Of a stretch of 64,000 bases of DNA, positions 17,842-27,273 are shown in pieces. Within the stretch, counting starts at the first letter, position 1. The number at the start of each line of letters is the position of its first letter. The DNA comes from Planctomycetota bacterium. Lineage in GTDB: Bacteria > Planctomycetota > Planctomycetia > Planctomycetales > Planctomycetaceae. Location of the stretch: contig JAFEBS010000049.1 of assembly GCA_018242525.1 (NCBI GenBank), forward strand, positions 1-64,000. Direction: 5' to 3'. Made by a program: the position numbers and the translations under genes. The notes beneath the pieces are model-generated. The model had not been told where the DNA came from, did no database searches, and saw only the letters and a program-made list of their open reading frames with translations.

Positions 17842-19215
17842 ATGGGGCTTTTTTCGTGGATGTTCAGTTGGCTCGGAGGAGGCGAACCCTCGTCCCCTTC
17901 GCAGCCGACAACGGATCGAGGTCAGCAACCGGATCCTCAGCATTCACCCACACCGCCGGCGGATCACGGACCGGACCGCACTTCGCGTTCCACCACTCCA
18001 CCCCGTCAACGTCCACGAATTCGCCGCTTCCCGCCGAAGCGGAATCCTCGACTGAACGTTCGTTCCCACGATCAGCAGCACCGGCGGAATCGAAAAAAGG
18101 CCTCGTTTCTGGAAGTCACGGGAGCGTCTCCCTACCGGTTTGCCCGCTTCGGATCACAAACCGGACGTTACCTGGATTTCAGCCGAGACGGCGATGATGC
18201 CAGGTTGCGTGATCGTGGGCTGCCGGTGTTTCATACTCCGGAAGAACTCGCCGAATGGCTGGGGCTGACGCTGAACAAGCTGGCCTGGCTGGTCCACCGC
18301 TTCTCAAACGGGCGCCCGGACTCGGTCGATCACGCCCATTACCACTTTACATGGCGCAAAAAACGATCTGGCGGAGTCCGGCTAATTGAATCCCCCAAGC
18401 AGACGTTGAAGGAAGCTCAAGTCAAGATTCTGCGTGAAATCCTGGACCGAGTGCCGACGCATCCGGCCGCTCACGGATTCGTGGCGGGACGGTCCGTTCT
18501 GACGAACGCGAAATCCCATGTCGGACAGGGGATTGTCGTGAAGTTCGATTTGACCAACTTCTACACGACCGTCAGTTACTCACGCGTCGTGGCAATCTTT
18601 CGCACGCTGGGCTACGCGCGCGAAGCCGCGATCTGGCTGGGCTTGCTGACAACCAATGCCGTCCCCGGAAACATGCCGTTCGACCGCCAAAAGCTCTATT
18701 CCATCCTGCCGTACTGGCGACGACACCTGCCGCAGGGTGCACCCACATCGCCCGCCTTGGCGAATCTTTCCGCCTATCATCTGGACGCACGATTGACGGG
18801 GATGGCGCGGGCCTTCGGGGCCGACTACACTCGTTATGCGGACGACCTGACAATCTCAGGGCCTGAAACCCTGTCTTATGCGCTGCGGACGTTGATCCCG
18901 CTGGTGGAACAGATCATTCGCCGTGAACGATTTCAGTCGAATCGCAGCAAACGGCAGGTCTTGCGTGCCCATCAACGCCAGGTGATTGCCGGGGTGGTGG
19001 TCAACGTCAAACCAAATGTGTCGCGAGCGAATCTCGACCGCTTGAAAGCGACGCTGACCAACTGTGTGCGCATGGGGCCGTCCACTCAAAATCGCGACCA
19101 GGTCGAAGACTTTCAGGCTCATCTGCGCGGTCGGATTGCACATGTGTTACAACTGAATCCTGCTCGCGGTGAGCAACTGCTGGCCATCTTTCACAGAATC
19201 GACTGGCGGAGGTAA
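17842..19215 (+). CDS. Retron-type reverse transcriptase with N-terminal basic arm
   Basis: 457 residues from ATG 17842. Residues 1 to about 100 are low-complexity and rich in Pro, Ser, Arg, Gln and His. Then HTPEELAEWLGLTLNKLAWL (about 134-153) matches the N-terminal helical motif of retron RTs. The RT domain shows KRSGGVRLIESPK, HGFVAGRS, and NAKSH (222-226), which is the retron-specific NAxxH of region X. It continues with the catalytic KFDLTNFY (Asp236), LPQGAPTSPALANL (298 on) and the catalytic YADD (332-335). Region Y reads VIAGVVVN where most retrons have VTG (IAG at 382-384). No effector domain is fused. An N-terminally extended RT without effector resembles the Myxococcus Mx162 type, as known from the literature. 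It should reverse-transcribe the RNA at 17571-17745 into msDNA. A plus-strand palindrome follows 54 bases after the stop. Confidence 0.93.
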   Translation: MGLFSWMFSWLGGGEPSSPSQPTTDRGQQPDPQHSPTPPADHGPDRTSRSTTPPRQRPRIRRFPPKRNPRLNVRSHDQQHRRNRKKASFLEVTGASPYRFARFGSQTGRYLDFSRDGDDARLRDRGLPVFHTPEELAEWLGLTLNKLAWLVHRFSNGRPDSVDHAHYHFTWRKKRSGGVRLIESPKQTLKEAQVKILREILDRVPTHPAAHGFVAGRSVLTNAKSHVGQGIVVKFDLTNFYTTVSYSRVVAIFRTLGYAREAAIWLGLLTTNAVPGNMPFDRQKLYSILPYWRRHLPQGAPTSPALANLSAYHLDARLTGMARAFGADYTRYADDLTISGPETLSYALRTLIPLVEQIIRRERFQSNRSKRQVLRAHQRQVIAGVVVNVKPNVSRANLDRLKATLTNCVRMGPSTQNRDQVEDFQAHLRGRIAHVLQLNPARGEQLLAIFHRIDWRR

Positions 19216-19268
19216 TGTCGAGTAAGCGATAACTGTGAGTTCCCGGTCTCGCTAACGCATCGGGTAAA

Positions 19269-19345
19269 GTGAGCGGCAAGGCGCTAGCCGCCGGTTCTTC
19301 GGATACGATTAAGAATGCACCCGCGGCTAGCGCCGTGCGGCTCAC
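19269..19345. repeat. Large imperfect palindrome (REP-like)
   Basis: Arms 19269-19294 and 19320-19345 are inverted copies of about 26 bp with three mismatches. Both contain GGCGCTAGCCGC or its complement, separated by a 25-base loop. The same arm sequence (GTGAGCCGCACGGCG) recurs as a half site at 62034-62047. It lies between the reverse transcriptase and the next gene and could act as a transcription terminator or RNA-stabilising hairpin. There is no T-run for a classical intrinsic terminator. Confidence 0.75.
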
Positions 19346-19405
19346 AATGTCAGTGCCATGGGCACATGTTCCTGTTCGATCAAGACTGGCAAAGGATGAT
19401 GACCG

Positions 19406-20113
19406 TTGAATGAATTGCTGCAACTTTTGCTGCCGACGCGGCTGTTGCAACCGCTATTCAAGCCGCTGGTCCGCCTGTTCCTGGGATTCGTCGCGATCCC
19501 CATTTTTCGACTGTTCGTCCACCGGGTTGTCAAAGTCCAGGAGTTGGACGAGGAACTGGAACGAGACCTGGAACTGTGGTTTCGTGGATCCCTGTTGTTG
19601 CTGATCGCCACTCAAAATATGGAATCGACGATTTTCTTCTGGGTCCGCCAGGAAACTCGCGATAGCGTCTTTTTCATGGCCGGACGATTGCTGCTGGCCA
19701 TCAGTGTGATCGAAGGGATGCCGGACCAGTCGCTGTTTGCTTTGATCTATCCGGGACCACAACCGCCGAAACTGGAAAAAGGGCAACTGTTTTCCAGCAT
19801 CATTCGGTACATTCCGCAATTCTTGAAGGGACTTTTGTGTCAGCACTTGAACCGGTCTTCGCCGGTTCTGGCAATTCTGGCCGTGATCTCCAAGGATTTC
19901 ACCGTGGGCTGGGTCTGCTACGGAATGGCAATCAGCCAGTACCTGTTGATCGGCCTGGTCGCCTCCAAGGACAAGGCACTGGGTGTCCTGCAGAAGTTCG
20001 ATGAGGCCGTGGCGCGCCAGCGTCAGGAGATTGAACAGGAAGCGGAGCTACTTTTGTCAGCGCGTCAGCACGCGACAGATCGACTTGACGACCAGCTATC
20101 CTCAGAAATGTGA
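19406..20113 (+). CDS. Membrane-associated protein of unknown function
   Basis: 235 residues from TTG 19406, with AAAGGA at 19391-19396. The N-terminal half is strongly hydrophobic/amphipathic (LLQPLFKPLVRLFLGFVAIP, SLLLLIATQN). A second hydrophobic region near residues 150-190 (PVLAILAVISKDF, AISQYLLIGLVAS) precedes a C-terminal coiled-coil-like Gln/Glu stretch (RQRQEIEQEAELLLSARQ). No known domain is recognised. It is the first gene after the retron reverse transcriptase, on the same strand but 190 bases away beyond a large palindrome, so a functional link is possible but unproven. Confidence 0.65.
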   Translation: MNELLQLLLPTRLLQPLFKPLVRLFLGFVAIPIFRLFVHRVVKVQELDEELERDLELWFRGSLLLLIATQNMESTIFFWVRQETRDSVFFMAGRLLLAISVIEGMPDQSLFALIYPGPQPPKLEKGQLFSSIIRYIPQFLKGLLCQHLNRSSPVLAILAVISKDFTVGWVCYGMAISQYLLIGLVASKDKALGVLQKFDEAVARQRQEIEQEAELLLSARQHATDRLDDQLSSEM

Positions 20114-20128
20114 TGGCCGAAGGCGTAG

Positions 20129-20277
20129 CCGAAGTCGTGAGACTTCGGATCTTCGGATGGTCATTCCAACTCCGTACGGTCATTCTAACCGGTGAAGAAA
20201 CCACAGCCGATGGTGTCTCACCGAACTCTCACGAGTTCGGCTACGGGCGTTGTCTGTCCGAACTCTCACGAGTTCGG
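20129..20277. repeat. Cluster of short palindromes
   Basis: Three 20-bp palindromes of one family occur at 20129-20148 (CCGAAGTC/GACTTCGG arms), 20221-20240 and 20258-20277 (CCGAACTC/GAGTTCGG arms, 4-base loop). Copies two and three are direct repeats followed by a shared CGGGCGTT-like tail. The same palindromes build the tandem repeat at 58255-58605. The first lies 15 bases after the stop of the membrane-protein gene and could serve as its terminator. The 208 bases between genes hold nothing else that I recognise. Confidence 0.75.
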
Positions 20278-20321
20278 CTGCGGGCGTTTCGGCTACGGAT
20301 GATGCGAAATCGAAGTGGCGT

Positions 20322-21245
20322 TTACTTCAATTCGCGACAGGTTGCTTCCAGCAGTAACAGCATCTCATCGAACTGCACCTGTTCACACCAGTCCAGGAGC
20401 GCGCGATCGCCTACAGACGCTTCGCACAAGTCGACAAACGCAAGTGGATCCCAGATTCCGCGGGAGATCAGCCGATCTCTCCAGCGTTCCAATCCGCCTG
20501 GAACAGGGCTGACTGACAAACGACTGGTGACGAATTGTGCCAACTCGGAAAACACCGGGTGGTGTCCCACGCGACGGAACCAGTACTTGGAATTACTGAA
20601 GTCTGGTTCGCGTCGATGCAGGATGGCGTGCCAATAGTCGCCGGTGTGATACTGGCCGAGACCTTCAATCGATTGTGAGCACTCATGACTCTCATCAAAC
20701 AAATCGTTCAGCAGGTACAGTCCCGCTTTCAGGGCACTGTGCTGAGTGGCGGTTCCAAACTTCAATGACAGGTTCTGAACCACTCCCCGCAACCAATATG
20801 CCTTGGGCCCCGACTTTGGCAGACTCAATTCGGGGACGGAGACCGCTTGCCGTGGTGCGGCGACACCGGGTTCCACGAAACGCACGGATTTCCCGGCGGC
20901 GACCCGTACGACGAATTCGCTGAACGAGTCCACCTGTTTCACCAGAGTGGAGTTGGCCAGCATTGCCCTGGTGCAGACCGCGACCGCCAGATCGTGGTCG
21001 GGAACGGACGCGATCAGGCTCAACTGGCCGGGCAGCAGCCGTCGCAGCCGTTCAGTGCGCGCGGGATTTGCAGGGTTCATGACGACGATCACGTCGGCCG
21101 AGTCGCCCTGCAGAAAGTCCATGGACAGCCATCCCGCCTCATGGACGACACACAGGTAGTCCGGCGACGCCTCGCTGGCGTCCAGAACACGATTTGCTGC
21201 CTGACGCCATTCTGACCAGGCGACGGGCTGCGGTTGGGTCGTCAT
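20322..21245 (-). CDS. Conserved hypothetical protein (planctomycete-type)
   Basis: 307 residues from ATG 21243-21245. The first part looks like a Rossmann-like alpha/beta segment (ADVIVVMNPANPARTERL, SLIASVPDHDLAVAVC). The second part is an alpha region with the string LYLLNDLFDESHECSQSIEG followed by TGDYWHAILHRREPDFSNSK and YWFRRVGHHPVFSELA, where the His/Arg/Tyr-rich block looks like an active or binding site. I recall this second block as typical of uncharacterised planctomycete proteins, but I cannot name a family. No signal peptide, so cytoplasmic. Function unknown. Confidence 0.7.
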   Translation of the reverse strand: MTTQPQPVAWSEWRQAANRVLDASEASPDYLCVVHEAGWLSMDFLQGDSADVIVVMNPANPARTERLRRLLPGQLSLIASVPDHDLAVAVCTRAMLANSTLVKQVDSFSEFVVRVAAGKSVRFVEPGVAAPRQAVSVPELSLPKSGPKAYWLRGVVQNLSLKFGTATQHSALKAGLYLLNDLFDESHECSQSIEGLGQYHTGDYWHAILHRREPDFSNSKYWFRRVGHHPVFSELAQFVTSRLSVSPVPGGLERWRDRLISRGIWDPLAFVDLCEASVGDRALLDWCEQVQFDEMLLLLEATCRELK

Positions 21246-21293
21246 GCGTCAATTCCCCATTTGGTCCAATCCAATGGCTGCGGTCGGACAGGG

Positions 21294-23615
<2,322 letters not shown>

Positions 23616-23734
23616 GATGGACTCCTGCTGAGCGAATTGACGAACAAGCTGCAAACGCTTGTTCGCGGAATTAGATCATAGAAAGTCTGGTCAGGAATTG
23701 AAGCGCTGAGGTGGCGCAGGACTGGGTACAAGTA

Positions 23735-24556
23735 CTACGCGATTGCGAGCAATCGCTTCCACAGCGGGACCGAGACCAGAGTCAGAATCAGGTATCCGAT
23801 CATCCATGGGGGAAGGCCGAGCCATTCGCTGCCACAATTGCTGCCGAGTGGCAGGTAACGGTCCAGGCGGACTTCCGTACGCGTCAGGCGGGGCCCGGCA
23901 TGTAGTTGATGCGGAGCCTGGTACGTTCGCCCACCGATCTCCAGTCGATGAACGGCGGATTCTCCCTGGTGGCGAATCGTAAGGTCAAAATCACCGGTGT
24001 CCTGAGGGACGACCGTCCATTCAGCCATTCCCCCGGGAGGCGATAGCGAACTCCTGTTGATGATCTGGATGGCTGTTGATTTCAGGTCAATCCCCAGAGC
24101 CGGAACCAGGTGTGTGAAGCGGTCGACCGAAGACGCGGGAAAGTGAGCTCGCACGGTCAGTTCGTCGCCCGGGCGGGGGGGAATGTAATCCAACCGTTCA
24201 CTGGCCCAGACGGCCAGAATTCCCACGGGGATCAAGACGACTGCCAGTTGACGCAGGTCCTGAGACAGTTGCATCCCCTTGATTTGACCAACGGTCGAGC
24301 GCAGTCGGGCAACCTGCAACTTGTCTGCCGCCTGCCGCGCTGCACGACTGAGGGACTTCAATTGTCGCAGATCGGACGAACAGCGATGCAGCATGTCCTG
24401 GTTTGTCGCAAAGCGACGGACAAGCGTCATCAGCAAAGCGGTTCCCAGGGCAAACAGCAACAGACCAAGATCACGTGGCAAAACCAGCAGCCACCCGAGT
24501 GGCAAGTCGATGACACGCAGTAACCAGTCGCCGAGATTTGTCAGGGCGTCGTTCAT
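23735..24556 (-). CDS. EMC3/TMCO1-like (DUF106-type) membrane protein with an inserted beta-rich domain
   Basis: 273 residues from ATG 24554-24556, which overlaps the TGA of the upstream gene as ATGA. Order of parts: a first hydrophobic helix (LLLFALGTALLMTLVRRF), a cytoplasmic helical hairpin rich in Lys/Arg and Gln with methionines (DLRQLKSLSRAARQ, GQIKGMQLSQDL), a second helix (LAVVLIPVGILAVWASERL), a beta-rich stretch of about 120 residues, and a C-terminal helix (MIGYLILTLVSVPLWKR). Helix, coiled hairpin and helix are the plan of archaeal DUF106 and of EMC3/TMCO1, members of the Oxa1 insertase superfamily. The beta-rich insert is unusual. Assignment rests on architecture only. It is the final gene of a minus-strand operon starting at 31115. 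Confidence 0.6.
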   Translation of the reverse strand: MNDALTNLGDWLLRVIDLPLGWLLVLPRDLGLLLFALGTALLMTLVRRFATNQDMLHRCSSDLRQLKSLSRAARQAADKLQVARLRSTVGQIKGMQLSQDLRQLAVVLIPVGILAVWASERLDYIPPRPGDELTVRAHFPASSVDRFTHLVPALGIDLKSTAIQIINRSSLSPPGGMAEWTVVPQDTGDFDLTIRHQGESAVHRLEIGGRTYQAPHQLHAGPRLTRTEVRLDRYLPLGSNCGSEWLGLPPWMIGYLILTLVSVPLWKRLLAIA

Positions 24557-27273
24557 ACCGAAGCCCCCGTCGCGTGCTGAACCAGGATGGTTCCATGGAC
24601 GGCGTCCAGGTCCAACAGTGCCCCCTCGGCGATCAGCTGCGTCGCACTTTCCAGGACAACCGCCGGGATCCCAAAATCGCGGGCGACAATGGCACCGTGC
24701 GACAGGACTCCGCCACGTTCGACAATCAGTCCCCGTGCATTCACAAACAACGGAGTCCAGCCGGGGTCGGTACTGGGGCACACGAGAATGTAGTCGCGTC
24801 CCAACTCGGTGACGGTGTTTGGATCCAGGACAATCCGTGCAGACCCGCGAGCGACTCCAGACGCGATGGGACGGCAGGCAATGGGCTCGTGATCACCACT
24901 CGCCACGACTCGCCGGACAGTTCCGAACTCGGCCAACTGGCGTGAGTCGACGAGATCGGGCAGCTTCAGTTTCTGTTGTGACCGCCATCGCAGCTTGCGT
25001 TCGGCGATCCGCTGGATGACCGCCGCCGGATCGTGTTCAAACTGCGTCAATTCCTCCAATCTCAGAAAGAAAACATCACGGCCCAGGTCCCAGCGGCGTC
25101 CCAGTTCCACCAGAACCTGCCGCAACGCTTCGTAGCCGCGCATCAAGTGGAATTTGCCAAGTTCACGATATGGCAACAACTGCTGCGCCTGCCGCATCGA
25201 ATGTTCAATCCGCTCCCGCAGCGAGGAGCCGCCTGCTGCAGCCAGCCGCGCGGGCAACGACTCCTCGGCGCGTCGACGGATGATGACTTGCTGTTCGTGC
25301 CGCTCGCGTGGCGACCCGGTTGCAGTTCCCCGAAACCGTTCGATCATTCGATCGACAAACTGAGGGTCTTCACGCCAGCGCGGTTGAGACAACTCCATCT
25401 CATTGATCGCTCGATGCCCATACTTCGCGAGAAACCGGCTGTAATCGTGGCCTTCCCCGGCCGGTTTCGCCGCAATTTCAAACAACTGGCAATTCTGTTC
25501 GATGGTGATGTCGCCCTGCAGCCCGGTCGTCAACTGGCTGGCCAGTTGCTCCCCATCATCTGGCCCAAACAATTGAATCAGCAATTGCCGCAACTGGTCG
25601 TGGGCCAGCCCGCCGAAAAAACCGGGGACCAGGGATTCCCCGGCAAATTCACCGAGGACAAAGTCCCGCTGGCGAATCAGTTCACGGACCATGTCAGCCG
25701 TCGACAATGAGGTCAAATTGATCTGACGTGATTGATTCAGGAATTCTTCCAGCTTTGGCAGGGCCGTTCCCAGAAAGCGCTCGACCGGATCGCGTTTCAG
25801 CGCCTGCATGCGCCAGCTGCCGCGCAGCATGTTCCACAGAAGTCCTGGCAGTCGAAAAAAGAACAGCGAATCGGTCCGGTCGAAGTTGAATCGAGTCGGC
25901 TGCCGATCCAGAGTGGTCCGATCCCGCACGACCTGGTCCATGTCATACTCAAACGGCAACCGTCCAAAATGGAATTCGGCCGCGCGCCGCGGATCGACGT
26001 AAATGCGTCCGGAGATCAATTCCAGGAACCCGTGTCCCGGTTCCCTTTCGTGAGGTCGGTGTCCCAGCAGTCGATACAGATTTCCATATCCCCCCCGGGC
26101 ACTCATGAACCAGCGAATCAGTTCCCACGTCAGCGGAGTGGGCGCAGGGAGCGTTTCGGAAAGATTGTGGACCACCCAGACAGTCGGTTCGTCGATCGCG
26201 ATCGCTTTCAATCGCTGAATTTCGTCCAGCCGTCCGCGTTCGGTATCGGCGACAATCTCCAGGCCGCGAATCTTGCGAGTCTGCAGCAGGGCGACTCGCC
26301 CACCCGCAATCCCCCATTCGATATCCGACGGGGCACCAAAATGACTCTCAATCCGTCGGCCCAGTTCCGCAATCTCGCGCCGCTGGTCCAGCGTCAGTGC
26401 CGGATCGGTGCCCGGACGAGACCCCCGCAGTTCGTGCCTGGTCTGGAGTGTCGTGGCATCCAGCGTATAGATGTCGGGCGTAACTGCGCCAGAGACCACC
26501 GCTTCACCGAGTCCCCAGGATGCCTCCAGGATCATTTCCCCCGCCGCAGGGTCGTTGGGGTTGACGGTGAACAGCACGCCCGATCGTTCGGAAGGAAACA
26601 TCGCCTGAACATTGACGGCCGTTCCCACGATCCCACGAAGATCGTGATGCTGCCGATACGCCCTGGCGCGATCGCTGTGCCAGGACGCGAAGACGGCGTT
26701 GATCGACTGTTGCAGCGCCTCCCACGGATCCCTCGGGAACGGACGCCCGGATTGTCGCTCATACGTGTCGAGAAACTGACGAGCCCGCTGTTGCGGATTC
26801 GCAGCCGAAACCGCGGCCACGCTGACACCAGCGACACTCGCCGCAAACAACCGGATATGTTCTGCGTACTCGTTCCAGAAGCAATCTTCAGACGGAAAGC
26901 AGGTGGCGACACCCGGATTCAGTCCACAATTCAGGATGGTATCCATCATCCCGGGCATTGAAACAGCAGCGCCGGATCGCACGGCCACAAACAACGGACG
27001 AGGCCCTTGCCCGAATGTCCGCCCGGTCGCCTGTTCCAGTTCGTACAGGGCCGTTCGCACCTGGGTTTCCAATCCCGCCGGCCAATGACCGTGTTGTTCG
27101 ACGACGGCACAGCAGGCCGTAGAGATCGTAAATCCGGGCGGAACGGGAAACCCCGCGCGACTCATTTCAGCCAGGCTGGCCCCCTTCCCTCCCAGCAGGT
27201 CAATCCGTGACGGGTCGCCTTGTCTCGTTCCCTCGCCGAACGGAAATACCAGTGATTCCGCGGTGGTATTCAC
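24553..27273 (-). CDS. PEP/pyruvate-binding phosphotransferase (PEP synthase/rifampicin phosphotransferase-like)
   Basis: 906 residues from GTG 27271-27273, which overlaps the TGA of the propeller gene (GTGA). The N-terminal ATP-grasp-like PPDK domain opens GGKGASLAEMSRAGFPVPPG and has MPGMMDTILNCGL and PSDIEWGIAGGRVALLQTR. The C-terminal swivelling domain shows RGGVLSHGAIVARDFGIPAV, with the phospho-accepting His. The PEP-binding TIM barrel of genuine PPDK is not seen, so the closest analogues are the rifampicin phosphotransferase and dikinase-related proteins. The middle section (about 330-780) has no familiar motif and may hold the substrate site. The substrate is unknown; it may be a small molecule or a protein. 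Confidence 0.8.
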   Translation of the reverse strand: MNTTAESLVFPFGEGTRQGDPSRIDLLGGKGASLAEMSRAGFPVPPGFTISTACCAVVEQHGHWPAGLETQVRTALYELEQATGRTFGQGPRPLFVAVRSGAAVSMPGMMDTILNCGLNPGVATCFPSEDCFWNEYAEHIRLFAASVAGVSVAAVSAANPQQRARQFLDTYERQSGRPFPRDPWEALQQSINAVFASWHSDRARAYRQHHDLRGIVGTAVNVQAMFPSERSGVLFTVNPNDPAAGEMILEASWGLGEAVVSGAVTPDIYTLDATTLQTRHELRGSRPGTDPALTLDQRREIAELGRRIESHFGAPSDIEWGIAGGRVALLQTRKIRGLEIVADTERGRLDEIQRLKAIAIDEPTVWVVHNLSETLPAPTPLTWELIRWFMSARGGYGNLYRLLGHRPHEREPGHGFLELISGRIYVDPRRAAEFHFGRLPFEYDMDQVVRDRTTLDRQPTRFNFDRTDSLFFFRLPGLLWNMLRGSWRMQALKRDPVERFLGTALPKLEEFLNQSRQINLTSLSTADMVRELIRQRDFVLGEFAGESLVPGFFGGLAHDQLRQLLIQLFGPDDGEQLASQLTTGLQGDITIEQNCQLFEIAAKPAGEGHDYSRFLAKYGHRAINEMELSQPRWREDPQFVDRMIERFRGTATGSPRERHEQQVIIRRRAEESLPARLAAAGGSSLRERIEHSMRQAQQLLPYRELGKFHLMRGYEALRQVLVELGRRWDLGRDVFFLRLEELTQFEHDPAAVIQRIAERKLRWRSQQKLKLPDLVDSRQLAEFGTVRRVVASGDHEPIACRPIASGVARGSARIVLDPNTVTELGRDYILVCPSTDPGWTPLFVNARGLIVERGGVLSHGAIVARDFGIPAVVLESATQLIAEGALLDLDAVHGTILVQHATGASV

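Noticed and set aside
17616..18197. Open frame of 193 codons across the retron RNA and the RT start
   Set aside because: It is in another frame than the RT, has no recognisable domain and overlaps both the paired RNA and the RT gene.
17842..19215. Group II intron or diversity-generating RT
   Set aside because: No maturase or HNH domain, no intron ends, no template/variable repeat pair; NAKSH and the paired upstream RNA fit a retron instead.
19269..19345. CRISPR array
   Set aside because: Only one inverted pair; no regularly spaced direct repeats and no cas gene anywhere in the window.
24553..27273. Pyruvate phosphate dikinase or an antibiotic resistance gene
   Set aside because: The PEP-binding barrel of the dikinase is not recognisable, and the similarity to rifampicin phosphotransferase is at domain-layout level only.
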